Positions 43,112 through 54,312 of a DNA stretch of 64,000 nt are shown piece by piece. Numbering within the stretch: position 1 is the stretch's first letter; each line of letters starts with the position of its first letter. A program made the translations under genes and the position numbers. The stretch comes from Diphasiastrum complanatum (Eukaryota; Streptophyta; Lycopodiopsida; Lycopodiales; Lycopodiaceae). The stretch lies in contig CM055098.1 in NCBI GenBank assembly GCA_029204225.1, positions 23,499,367 to 23,563,366 of the forward strand, given 5' to 3'. Below the pieces are notes generated by a model. The model saw only the letters and a list, made by a program, of their open reading frames with translations. It had not been told where the DNA came from and did no database searches.

Positions 43112-45422
43112 ACTCTCTCTCTCTCTCACACCCCCCGTGGTATGATGCTGAATGTCGCTCTCTTCATCAGCTTGTCACCCATGCCCACACTCACGATCCT
43201 CATCTCCTCCACTCCGCCAGGCGCTCTTACCGTCGCACACTCCGCCGAAAAAAGCGTATCTATGATGACTCCGAAGGAACACGTCTTGTTGATCTTCTCT
43301 TCAGTTCCTCTTCAGGCGCCTTTTGGCGCGAGTTTATCCCTCGTGCTCCACCACCCCTCCTGGATGACCTTCGCATATGGACCGAATATGCTACCAAACT
43401 ATATACCATACCCACTGATGCACCCATCTCTATCTCCCCACGCCCTCTGAGTTCACCTTCTTCACATCTGACATGGTACTTACGGCCATCAAGAGAATGA
43501 AGTCCCATAAAGCAAGAGATATCGAAGACCTTGAATCTGAATCTCCTTGCTCCCACACTAGCCACTCTCCTCAATTCCGCCGTTGTCTCTGATTTCCCCT
43601 CTTCCTGGTGCACCAACATCATCCAACCTATTCATAAAAATGGTGATCCCATGATTCCTGGTAATTACCACACCATCATGATCGGACATGTTCTCATGAA
43701 GCTCTATGGTACCATACTCCAGTTTGCAGTGAGTTCAGAGGCGGAAGCTCGGAGATTACATGCATTGGGGCAGGCAGGTTTCCGATCTCATTATTCTACC
43801 ACTGACCATATTTTTACACTTCGAGCCTTGATTGAGGAAGCTAAGTACAGGAAAGAAAGGGTTTACTGCTGTTTTGTAGATTTCAGGAAAGCCTTCGATT
43901 CTGTACCACGCTCCCTGCTCATTTAGAGACTTCGTGACCTTGGTTTCTCCACATATATTGTTTTAGCAGTGATGGCTCTTTATGAGAAGGTCTTGGGATG
44001 TTTCCGACATAGCAGTGGCTTATCTGATCACATTTGGAGCACCATTTGGGGGAAACAGGGGTGCTCTCTTTCACCGGTTCTCTTTGGATTGTATATTGAT
44101 GTGTTACAGCGAGTCATCTCACAGTGTGGCGGGGGTGGCTGTAGACTTGGCACCATTTTGATTGCTATTCTCCTTTATGCGGATGATTTAGTACTAGTAT
44201 CCCCGAACAGAGAGGGTTTGCAGAGGCAGCTCGATTGTTTACAGGGATTTTGTACCAGATGGGGGTTGGGGGTGAACAATGCGAAGCGAAGACCAAGGTT
44301 ATGGTCTTCAACACTTCTCGAGCCTTCATGGAGCGCCAAGAGCTCATCCTAGATGGACAGGCCTTAGAGGTAGTTTCCTCTTATACCTATTTGGGGATAC
44401 TCTTTTCTGGTCCTACCTTCAGCATGCGGCAGGCTGCCACCACCCGACTTGGGAAGGGGCATTCCTCTCTTGTTCAGCTTGAGCGGTTCTGTTTCAGGAA
44501 GCTCATCCGAGATGCTCGCAGTAAGTGTAGACTCTTTGATACTATTGTCAACCCCACAGCCTTATATGCAGCAGAGACATGGTGTACCGGCCTCCCTTCA
44601 TCACATTGGGCCAGCATTTTACGATTGCAGACCACCATGTTAGCTCGTATGATTCGGGCGAAGCCCTCGGTTCCACATGAGATCCTTCTTGCAGAGTTTG
44701 CCGTTCCACCTATCCAGATATATGCCGCGTTCCAGCTTATCACATACATTCAAAGAATCCAGGCTCTGCCCGATGAGGATATGAGATATACACAGACAAC
44801 ACTTCTTTCCTCACACTTTCTTCATGACCAGGGTTATCGACTATCGTGGTTCTCTCAGGCATCCCATTCCTCCTTGAGTCATTTGGTATCTCCATTACAG
44901 AGATCCTCTCCGGTACTCATTAGTATATCAGGCGCATCTTATATCGGGCATATCTCGACCGTACTTGGTTGCGACAGCTTGGGGTTAAACCCAGCTACTA
45001 CTGGACTCATTTTATTGAGCTTGACATAGCAGGGTTCCGTCTTACCGCATTATTTGGACTCGAGACTATCACATTGCCTCAGATTTACATTGGGACAGCT
45101 TCGTGTATCATCACATCAGTTGGCTATTGAGACTGGTAGATTCCAGGGTACCCCGAGAGAGGAGCGGATTTGCCAGTTATGCTCTTTAGAGGAGGTGGAG
45201 TCAGAGGAGCACTTTATCTTTAGGTGCCCGGTATATTACGAGATCAGAGGGCGATACCATTGTTTATTCCGAGACACACCTGTCACCTTACGATCGCTCA
45301 TAGCTTATGAGGATTCCCGATGCGCGGCACTCATGATACGAGAGATGTTTATACTACGACAGGATTTGTATCAGACAGCCCAGCCGAGTCAGGTTTCTCA
45401 GCCTCAGATCACTTCTTTCTTC
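43112..45422 (+). pseudogene. LINE O: 5'-truncated subfamily Y element on the plus strand
   Basis: A short CT tract (about 43112-43127) and a C-run precede GTGGTATGATGCTGAATG, the segment encoding WYDAECRSLHQ at the end of the linker, so the 5' end is truncated into CT repeats. RT follows: FVDFRKAFDSVP (then TAG at 43924), a GKQGCSLSP block, YADDLVLVSP, KTKVMVFN and YLGILFSGP. The C-terminus has ICQLC...FRCP and QPQITSFF, ending exactly at 45422. The rest of the ORF is found inverted at 46652-47112. Frameshifts occur near 43440, 44280 and 44880. Confidence 0.9.
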
Positions 45423-46473
45423 TAATCCTCTCTAATCTGATCTCTGCTCTATTAACCGATTCCCAATGGAAACCAGGAAAGGAAGGTAGACCTCGCTCTG
45501 CATTCTCATGCGTCTCTATGAATAAGAGTTTTTCACCATTGTCTATGAAGTCAATCAAGTCGCCTGCTAAGGATCATGTATGAATCCCATTATAGTTCCA
45601 AACTCCAAAACGCAATGATGATGGAAGGGCCTTCGGGTTGCTCCTACACCCGAAAGACCCAAGTCCCTATTTCTTCTCACCAATGTATTTCACCTGGCCA
45701 TCCCTAAAGATTACTCGTCTCCTGGTTGTTTTAGCTTCTTTGAAGGCCTTTTTCCTTTCCGTCACTTGCAAGAAGGCGAGGTCATCATCCAATAATATAT
45801 TTGTGCACCTTAGTTTATTTTTAAGTCTCAAAATTGACGGTCTCTCTTCAAGTGTTTTAAAGCGAATGATTAATGTGGCCTTGTCTTTATTGGTCCGCCA
45901 GGCTCTTTCCATTCCTTGATTGTTGTGCCCTAATGTAGTTTCCAAAAATCCGGTTGCTTCTTTAATGGCATCTTGTGTGTCTACAATACCCCTTACTCTC
46001 ACATTACGGGCCTTTTGATCCCTCATTTTCTCTTCAAAGATGGTAGCAAAAATAAAAGAGGACATTTGTGGCTGACCATCTGTATTCTTGAAAAGCGTGG
46101 TAACTGGTTTCCTTATGAATAACTAGGTCTTGTTCCAAAGCCTGGATTTTCATCACTTTAGCAGATTTTTCACCTTGGCTCTGGATCCCCTCTTTGTAAG
46201 CTGCACAGTCTCGCTTTGGATGGAGTATAAACTGTAGTAGAAAACAGATTGGCGGAGGGCAAAGGGGGATCAGTATCCTTAGGCACTATTGTCTCAGTTA
46301 CTGGCCTGCCTAAGGCAGACTTACAGCCTCAGACCTGCCAACATCTACCTGAGGCAGCAGTGCTACTGCCTCAGGCAGCGCATTAATTGCCTTGGGCAGC
46401 GCAGCTGCCTCAGGTGGCTGTTTTGGGGGTAGGGAGCAGGGGGAGCTAGCTCCCTCCTTTTTCTTGGGGGCCA
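45423..46473 (-). pseudogene. LINE P: ORF1 and first part of the endonuclease (5' part of LINE R)
   Basis: ORF1 starts MAPKKKEGASS at 46473, with a Pro/Ala/Leu-rich segment built on a CTGCCTGAGGCA-like repeat. Stops and frameshifts follow to 46066, then 132 open codons: RNVRVRGIVDTQDA, LIIRFKT, ILLDDDLAFLQV, VIFRDGQVKYI, and a TAG at 45669-45667. After the TAG, in frame: FGVWNYNG, ETHENAERG, SFPGFHW, ending at the inversion breakpoint. It is more diverged than subfamilies X and Y. Confidence 0.85.
45633..45669 (-). promoter_or_regulatory. LINE P ORF1/ORF2 junction: in-frame TAG plus stem-loop with compensatory changes
   Basis: TAG, GGACTT, then GGGTCTTTCGGGT, loop GTAGGAGCA, ACCCGAAGGCCC. 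About 12 bp pair. Relative to the other copies, CCC/GGG in the middle of the stem has become CTT/AAG on both arms. Confidence 0.8.
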
Positions 46474-46542
46474 TGACAGCGAAGGAGGTGGAGGGAAGAT
46501 GGCGCTAGATCAGGGCGCTAGACCAGGGCCATGGCAGCAGAG

Positions 46543-46584
46543 AGAAAGAAAGAAAGAAAGAAAGCTTTATTAACGTCTTTTGGG

Positions 46585-46586
<2 letters not shown>
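46543..46586 (-). mobile_element. Minimal LINE 3'-end insertion with (CTTT)n tail
   Basis: On the minus strand only CCAAAAGACGTTAATAAAG, the last bases of the LINE family, followed by (CTTT)n. It has (CT)n on its upstream side. It appears to be an insertion truncated to about 20 templated bases. Confidence 0.7.

Positions 46587-46651
<65 letters not shown>
46587..46651. repeat. (GA)n tract between LINE O's inverted 3' end and LINE P
   Basis: About 32 GA units, ending in AAAGAAAG next to the AATAAAG of the inverted O/Q 3' end. Confidence 0.95.
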
Positions 46652-46654
<3 letters not shown>

Positions 46655-47112
46655 AAGCTTTATTAATGTCTTTTCCATGCCAAAAGGCATATAAGACTAG
46701 TAAATGTACATGTCAAGTATGTGGTAACCATAGGAGTGTATGAAACGTCTCCAAAACAGTAACAAAAGTAGCAAGTCTAGAGCTAAAGCTATAAACTGAA
46801 ATAGATGTGATGCTATAAGAAACAAGTGGGAGCATGTATACTGCTAACAGTCATGAGTGAGGTATGACGCTATCATCTAGTCTTGTCCAGCTGGTGCTGA
46901 TGCTATAGAAGGATGTAATATGGCCTGCGGCATGAAGGGCCACTGGTGGTCTCTGACGTCGTCTGAGAGGATGAAGAGGTCTCCTCGTGATAGGTCGAGT
47001 AGCTCGTGCTGCAACATGGGTATGTGTGGGACGCTGTCTCTGGTCTCTGTGGGCAAGTAGGTCATCATCATCGTCGTCGTCACCGTCATCAAATCGTCCT
47101 CTCCTCCTCGGA
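46652..47112 (-). pseudogene. LINE Q: inverted 3' end of LINE O
   Basis: Encodes RRRGRFDDG, a run of seven Asp, LLAHRDQRQRPTHTHV, the basic stretch and the terminal ITSFY motif. A 3' UTR with the ATGCC/GGCAT hairpin (46677-46690) and AATAAAG follow. It is near-identical to the corresponding end of LINE J. Confidence 0.85.
46677..46690 (-). promoter_or_regulatory. LINE Q 3'-terminal hairpin
   Basis: ATGCC and GGCAT around TTTT on the minus strand, followed by GGAAAAGACATTAATAAAG. Confidence 0.75.
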
Positions 47113-50100
47113 GATGGTTCTCCATATATGGATTTGTTTGGTGACATCATCAGGTATTCTGACAAAGGACATATTCTACTAGTAGGGGATTCTAATGCCA
47201 GGATTGATCACGTGAGACACCTTTCCACGATTTGGAGCTTCTTACAACTAGGCGAAGCACACGAGCTTGTCATTTTCAATGGCATTCTAAAATGGCCTTC
47301 ATCCAGTGATTTCACTTGTCATCCATCCACTGCCCACTCGTGCTCCAAGATATCGTTTTGAGAATCCATACATTCCAGTTTATCAATATTCATTAATCTC
47401 CCTTTTACAATACTTTCCATATAACTCCACCATTGAACACCAATCCGTTTTCCTCACCCATGCCCTACATACTGCAGCTTCCCTTTCTTTTCCATTTACA
47501 AAGCCCAAAATAAGAACAAAAACCTGTAGTCGTCCTAAACAGCCGTGGTATGATGATGAATGCAATTAGCTCCATAATCATCTTAAATATCCCTATGCCA
47601 ACTCGCTTCCCTTTGTTCGTGATATAAATCGTACCTACCGAAACACACCCCATCATAAATAGAACAGTTATGAGGCCAACAAAGGTAGAAGGCTTATTAA
47701 TCTTCTTTTTAGTTCATCCTCTGGTGCCTTCTGGCGCGAATTCATTCCTCGTGCTCCTCCTCCTAGTTTGACTGATCTATATACCTGGACAGAATACGCT
47801 AAGTCCTTGTATACTATTGGTACCACTTCTCCCATTGTCATCTCAACCCGTCCTTCATCCTTCAATCTTTTCACCCCTGACATGATATTTGAATCCATTA
47901 AAAACCTCATTAGTCATCGTGCCCATGATATCGAAGACCTTGAAGCATAACTTCTTATCCATGTGAAGGACATCCTTTCTCCCATCCTTTCTAACCTTTT
48001 TAACTAAGCTGTCATTCATGGTTTCCTGACCTCATGGTGTACCAATGTCATACATCCTATCCACAAAGGGGGTGATCCCATGAGGCTGGACATATCATGG
48101 CACGAGTATATGGCTCAATTCTTGAGAGGGTAGTTAGTAGTGATGCTGAGATCAGACGCTTGTATGCTTTGAGCCAGGCAGGTTTTCGTTTACATTACTC
48201 CACATCAGACCATATATTCACCTTGAGATCCATTATTGAGGAGGCTAGGTCCAGATGAGAGCGGGTATACTGCTGTTTCGTTGATTTTCATAGGGCCTTC
48301 GATTTTGTTCTGAGACACCTACTTATCCAGAGATTACAAGATCTTGGCTTCCATTCAAATACATTCTTGGTGATTATGAGTCTATATGAGAGAGTTATAG
48401 GTTATTTCTGTTCGGAGGGGGGCATATCTCAATAGATTTCACCATTGGAGTGAAGCAGGAATGCTCATTATCCCCTACCTTGTTTGGACTTTATATTGAT
48501 GAGTTGGAGCGGATGATTGTGTAGGAGGGAGGTGAGGGATGAACCCTATGCGACTTACTGATCTCGATTCCGCTCTATGCCGATGATGTTGTACTCACCA
48601 TGTTCCAGAGTGGGGTTACAGAGACATCTAGATGTGTTATGCTCCTTTTGCTCACGTTGGGGATTGTCAGTGAATATTACGAAGACCAAAGTTACGGTCT
48701 TCAATTCTTCTTGAGCATTCATGCAACGTCAAGAGCTTCTATGGGATGGTCAGCCTTTAGAGATCGTCTCTTCTTACACATATTTGGTTTCCTCTTCACG
48801 GGTCTAGTCTTTAGTATGACACAGGCTGCTCTTGCTCTAGTGGGTAAAGGGCATGCATTTTTGGTCCAACTTGAGAGCTTTTGCTTCATGTGTTGCTGCA
48901 TACGCGATGCTCCGAGTAACTGTCTCCTGTTTGACACCAGGGTCACATCGACAACTATGTATGCGACAAAGATATGGTGTACAGGTCTTACTTCCTCAGA
49001 GTGGGCTAATATATCTCGTTTGTAGATTACTATGCTCTCACGTATGATTCGGGCAAAATCTGCTGTTCCTCATTAGATCATACTTGCAGAGTTTGCAGTT
49101 CCGCCATTATAGGTTGAGGCTATTTTTCGGATTGTCATTGTTCTCATAGCAAAGAGTCTAGATATTCTTATGCAGCTCTTACCACTTCCCGATTACTCCA
49201 TAGCCAGGGATCTTATTTCTCATGGTATTCTCAGGCTAGCCAGCTATTGACTCCATTGGTATGTCTTTATTGTCACTTCCGAAGGGCACACATCACCATA
49301 TCCGCCAGTTTATTTACAGATCCTACATCCATAGGGTTTGGGATGGACAATCTAGGGTGAAAACCCACCTTTACTATAGATCCATCTTCACGGAGACAGA
49401 CTGTATAGGTTGTCCTATTCGTCCTAGTTACTTGGATGGGGGTTTGTCACATGAATTGAGATTTGTTCTAGGACAATTCAGGGTCTCATCACATCAACTA
49501 CATATTGAGACGGGCTGTTTTCAGGGCATACCCAAGGAGTCACGCATATCTCAGTTTTGTTCACTTGAAGAGGTTGAGGATGAGTAGCATTTTATTTTTA
49601 GATGTCCTATCTATTATGAGATTAGAGGATGATACTATTGTTTATATCGAGATTTCACCAGATCACTTTAGGCTTTGATCACATATGAGGATCCTCTTTG
49701 TGTAGCATTGATGATACGAGAGATGATGATTCTGAGATGAGCCTTATCTAGTGACCAAATTAGTATGGATTCCTAGACTACTATCACAGATTTTTTCTCT
49801 AGACGCCGACAGAGACCTACGGAGGATACGAAGGATATAGATGCCAGATCGGAGGATGAGACAGATATACCTGTTAGAGATAGACATCGGAATAGACATC
49901 AGTGCATCAGGCCGAGTCACATCTCCAACAGATCGAGACATAGTATTCACAGATTGAGACATAGCACGAGACACTTAGCCACAGGTCCAGGCAGTGGCTA
50001 CATCACTCGTCACGTTCACAACATTCCATGAGTTTGATCACGTCCTACTTTACAGCTCCAGCCAAGTTCTGAGGCTAGACTTGGTTTCATGATGTTTGGG

Positions 50101-50275
50101 CTCCTTTTCTACTTTTTAGTACAAAGATATGTTTCAGACTTAGTTTTGTTGCTCTAGTTTTACCTAGTATGTTATTTTTACGGGGACATTTTTTATACAA
50201 TCCCAGAGTATCACACACACTTGAGATGTATATATTTGGTCTTTTGTACCTTTGGTACCTACAAGACATTAATAA
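47113..50275 (+). pseudogene. LINE R: old plus-strand ORF2 and 3' UTR (continuation of LINE P)
   Basis: Decayed ORF2 with many stops. Endonuclease: GSPYMDLFGDII, LLVGDSNAR, GEAHELVIFNG. Linker: PWYDDEC, FWREFIPRAPPP. RT: HPIHKGGDPM, GVKQECSLSPTLFGLYIDEL, YADDVVL. C-terminus: QFRVSSHQL, FIFRCPIYYEIRG, then ITDFFSRRRQR, whose Gln codon is TAG (near 49774), and finally MSLITSYFTAP. The number of stops suggests it is among the oldest LINE copies here. Confidence 0.9.
50246..50258 (+). promoter_or_regulatory. LINE R 3'-terminal hairpin
   Basis: GTACC-TTT-GGTAC, followed by CTACAAGACATTAATAAAG. The stem differs in sequence from the other copies but still pairs. Confidence 0.75.
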
Positions 50276-50313
50276 AGCTTCTTCTTCTTCTTCTCTCTCT
50301 CTCGCTCTCTCTC
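50276..50313 (+). repeat. (CTT)n then (CT)n tail of LINE R
   Basis: After AATAAAG come five CTT units, then CT repeats interrupted once by CG, then non-repeat sequence. Confidence 0.9.
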
Positions 50314-50789
50314 ATCCATAAGGCATGCGTGTGAAAAAAACCATCATATATAATATAATATTCGTACAATGACGTTCGATGAACATAATGAAAACTATAC
50401 AACTAAGAAGACTCATCATCGTCATGGTAATCAGGATCCTATGGATCCTCCGAGTCCGCTGATCCTAGGGGTCTGCAGATGAATTAGAGGGAACCAGATG
50501 CCGTGCCGAGAGTCTAGCTCTGCTGCTGCTAGCTCTAACTTTGTTGCCAGTCTTGTGCTTGGACCTGCCCCTACCTCTGCCTGTCTCTCCTCCTCTAGCC
50601 CCCCTATGGCTGCCTCCCCCCCCCCAACCGTCTATGTTTGTGTGTCAGGAGGCTATCATCATACACCCTGGGATGGCCCTACCCCTTGTGATGATGCCTG
50701 GCCAACAACTGCCTGTGATGCTCTACTCCTCTCTGCAAAAAGTGAACTTAGCCCCCCCCTAGAACCTCTTGGTTGCCCTCTAGACCTAA
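50314..50789. other. Spacer between LINE R and the hAT gene, no gene seen
   Basis: Pyrimidine-rich sequence with small ORFs that do not match any family I recognise. It may include the 3' UTR or terminal region of the hAT element. Confidence 0.5.
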
Positions 50790-53100
50790 GTGTAGGAATG
50801 GCTGGCTCCTCTGCTGTCTCTCCCCGCGTCAGGGTCCACTAACAAGTCAGCTAGGTAATCCCCCCATGCCTCTGCCCCCCTCTTGTCCTCCCCCTCAGTA
50901 TCCCCCTCCTCTATCCACTCCTCATAATAATTAGCCCCAGCCCTGAGCTCCTCTCCACCCTCCGAGCCCTCATCATCTCCCTCCCCTGCCCCCTCTCTGC
51001 CCTCCTCTTCCGCCATAATGCCCGTGTGTCAGTCTCTGCCTGCCTATATAGCTCTCTATAGATCTCGTCATCCATCTCCTCCTGTGTGAGTGGTGTATGA
51101 GGAGCAGCAGCCGCCGAGTCCACCAACCAAGAGTCAACGTTCACCTGCAACCACAAACAAATGTCGTCGTCAAACATGTATCCCTTGCAGCATTGCAAAC
51201 TTTGAAAGTAGTTCAATTCATCAATTCATAGCTCCAGCATTGGGTAATAAGGTGACTCACCTCAATCATCTGGCCTCTACGCGTGTGTCTCAACATACGT
51301 CCGTTGGTGTTCACAAACACCCACCGTCTGCATTGCTTGATGGATGGCCTGCTCCTCTTCTGTGTGTGATACAAGGCCCAAGTGCTCGAATTCCGCTCAT
51401 AGGCGGATGCTGAACAGTCTTGTGAAAGGACTCTCTTGGCCAATCGTCACAAGTCACCGATGCTACGATCGTGGATGCTCCACCATGCCACAGGCCTCAA
51501 CATATCCTCCCTCATCTGACACTGCTCTCCATCAAATGGCCACTAGAAGCGCTCAAAAGTCACCATTTGGCGTGCCATGTTCCTGAGTAGTGGGCCTGTT
51601 GGCAAAAGAACCATGGAACATGTCAGTCCATTGAATTCACACACATGCATTGATAACGATATGACTACTAAGCAGTTTTTGACATATACCTGGTCCGGGC
51701 CAAACACACTGAATGTACTCCACCCATTCGCTGTCCAGTTCTGGATCATCCAAATTTCTGGTAGAGCGCCATAGTGGGTGCATCATGTGGGCTACGGCGT
51801 GGATGGGTCGGTGGAAGTAGTCCCATCTAGCCTCCCAAATCTGCAAGATCTCGTCCCTCGTGTGACAGACACATTACAATCATCAGTGCGTCGTTGCATA
51901 AAAGAAAACACAACAAACTTGAGTAAGATAAAGTACAAGACACTGAAGGCCGATGATCAAATGAGACCGAGATTGCACCCCTCACGGTCTACTAGGCGTA
52001 GCACATAGAAAATGGGTTGAAGGATTCCCACAAGCTCCGCTGCTCCTGTCCAGAACTCAGCCAAACACAGTGGTCTGGAAATGTATTGCATCTGCGCTGA
52101 CACCTCTGAAGTCCAGGATGCCCTCACTAACAACCATTTGTCGTAAGGGTCTCGTATTGCCAGCAATCGCTCTAGAACCAAGAAGGAGTTGGCAAAGCAA
52201 GTGGGTGTCGGCTTATTCAGGTCCAGCGGCAAGAAGGTGCGGAACAGGTCCAGCACACGCTTCTTCCTGGTGATGAAACTGACCACGCGCATGGCCTAAG
52301 AAGTGATCTGCAACAAAAACATCCAATGGAAAGTTTAGATAGCCGCTGAGATGGGTTTAATAGCATAGAACAAGCGTCAAGGAAGATAGTAAAGCAAATG
52401 AAAAACATTATACCTCTCTGATCCATGGAAGTGCACAGAGGTTGTGGATGAGCAGATCTATGCAATGTGCAGCACATGTTGTCCACACAATGATGGGGTG
52501 CTCCCTCATCAGAATGTCTCACATCTGCCTGCAGTTCACGGCGTTGTCTGTGACAATTTGAACCACGTGCTCCACCCCACCCCAATGTCGTTGATGACAT
52601 CTCTCATAGCTCCTGTATGAAGTCGCCTGTGACCACCTCAAGTGGCATCCATGCCATGCAAGAAAATTGTGCCAAGCAGGCAAGAAACCAAGATATTGAT
52701 GACGGATTGCCGACGAATGTCGGTCCATCCATCACTCAATATCGTGCATCCATACCTGCCACGAAACATTCATTAGCCACATGCAAAGAAATGCGATACT
52801 TACAAAGTGTAACACATGCAAAAAGTTTTAGGAGACAAGAATCTTACCTCTGCCACACTAAGTGAATGGAACTCAGCTCCCGCGTGACGGTCTCCTCCTC
52901 CTGGCAGAGCATCCTGCCTCGTAGTGCCTCTTGCCTAGGGGGCCTCCATGTAGCATCCACTTCTGCAATTTGCTCGTAGAGCTCCCTGAATACCCAAGTA
53001 TCAGGAATGGCAAAAGGGATGCCACACTTGTAAAAGAATTGACCAACTAGTCGGGTGCATCGGGCATGCTGCTCTCTCTACGATCATGATACCATAAAGA
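50790..53100 (-). pseudogene. hAT-superfamily transposase gene (DUF659 type), intron-bearing and partly decayed
   Basis: Minus-strand blocks follow the hAT order. From 53050: KCGIPFAIPDTWVFRELYEQ, RPPRQEALRGRML. Then DUF659: ILSDGWTDIRRQSVINILVS, HGMDA, VVQIVTDNAVNC, CAAHCIDLLIHNL. Then VVSFITRKKRVLDLFRTF and FLVLERLLAIRD, EARWDYFHRPIHAVAHMM, and the C-terminal dimerisation block RVLSQDCSASAYERNSSTW and KQCRRWVFVNTNGRML (about 51440-51270). GT-AG introns seem to separate the blocks (for example after VWQR and after LPWIRE). A frameshift after HGMDA and the lack of an N-terminal BED zinc finger suggest it is inactive. No terminal inverted repeats were identified. Confidence 0.8.
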
Positions 53101-53468
53101 TTGGTCCTCCTACATTCTTATGAAAAAACTTAAGTCAATAAACCCAAAATAATGTCCTTAGCTTTACTTAGTCACATAAACATTACATCTTGAATCTTTT
53201 TACAAGTCTAACTTGGAGGGGCTCAAACTTTAGAGGACACAAAATAGCCTGGCTATCTTGTGCAATGTTTCATGTTTGTTGTCTATATGGTATTCCATCC
53301 CAAGACTCAGGAATAAGTGTTTAATGCACTGCTAGGTGAAAAGTTGGCAAACTGTATAATTTCTGTGTAGTAAAATAGTTGTTATGCACTGTAGAATTGT
53401 ACATTTTATATTCTTGAAGTGATCTGAGAAAGGCCAGACTTATAAATTTTTTTGACGTGCTAGTGCAG

Positions 53469-53582
53469 ATTGATGATCACCTACCTAAACTAGAGGAGAT
53501 AAGCGAACATGCAAGCAAGGAGTTTTCTCTTGAAAGATCCTTGGATCAAATGGAGGAAGACTGGAAACCTTTGAGTTTTGAG
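53469..53582 (+). CDS. Axonemal dynein heavy chain, exon 11 (linker)
   Basis: Acceptor TAGTGCAG, donor TTTGAG/GTGGAA; 38 codons in phase 0. LEEISEHASKEFSLERSLDQ and EEDWKPLSF match the most conserved part of the dynein linker (I...A.KE..LE..L..M...W). It joins exon 10 directly despite the 11.2-kb intron of LINEs and hAT. Confidence 0.95.
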
Positions 53583-54153
53583 GTGGAATACTTAACATAT
53601 TACTTATGTTTAGTAAGACATAAAATGCTTTCAGAGTCTTGTGCTATGCAAACTAGACACTGTAAAGATGATGTGAATAGAATGATTCTTATTTCAGTCT
53701 ACCTGTAATGTTACTAAGATGAATTGCTCTAATTTCAAAAGCGCTCTCTACATAGTCGACATAGATCATGCACCTTGAAGTGCTATAATCAGTATCTTCC
53801 ATGCATTGTATCCACCAAACACATTCTGCTGTCTTCTATGTCATGCTGCAGACCCAAAGTTCCTTGTATAGACTCAAAGCTACTGAAGCGTCTAAGTTTC
53901 TGTACACATTTGTTTGATAGATGGAATTCAGTAAAGTGAAAATCATGCAAACCAATGTACAGACTTTTGCATATCTTAGTAATTTTCCAGAAATTTTGAA
54001 GGCTTTTCTATGCACACTCGCAGTTTCTCAGAGTATTATGATTGTCGACTACATTGTGATAAGAATCTAATTGGGGAATATCAGTAAAAATTTTGGATTA
54101 CATACATTCAAATTGAAGAGCTCAATTTAAAGTATAAACGCACATTGCTGTAG

Positions 54154-54312
54154 GTTACAGAATATAAAGGCACTGGAACTTTCATTCTGAAGGGTGGTCC
54201 AATAGAAGAGGCACAGATCCTTCTCGAAGAACATATTGTGAAGACACAGACCATGCTCTCATCTCCATTTGCTCAGTATTTCTCTGAGCGGATATCCGTG
54301 TGGCTGAAGAAG
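54154..54312 (+). CDS. Axonemal dynein heavy chain, exon 12 (linker)
   Basis: Acceptor GCTGTAG, donor AAGAAG/GTCAGT; 53 codons in phase 0. YKGTGTFILKGG, LLEEHIVKTQTMLSSPF and WLKK match the linker block Y....T.IL.......LL.DH...TQ.M..SPF. Confidence 0.95.

Larger units (their letters stand above)
45423..47112. other. Inverted segment of about 1.7 kb across two LINE copies
   Basis: On the left, LINE O (plus) stops after ITSFF. The right end of the block on the minus strand starts at RRRGRFDDG, exactly the continuation of that ORF. On the other side, minus-strand LINE P stops in the endonuclease at about 45423, and plus-strand LINE R resumes in the endonuclease at about 47113 (GSPYMDL). Flipping 45423-47112 restores O's 3' end, a (CT)n spacer and then element P/R in one orientation. 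About 200 bp of endonuclease sequence is missing at the second joint. Confidence 0.85.

Noticed and set aside
45423-47112. Twin-priming inversion within a single LINE insertion
   Set aside because: The inverted block contains the end of one element and the start of another, so it postdates both insertions.
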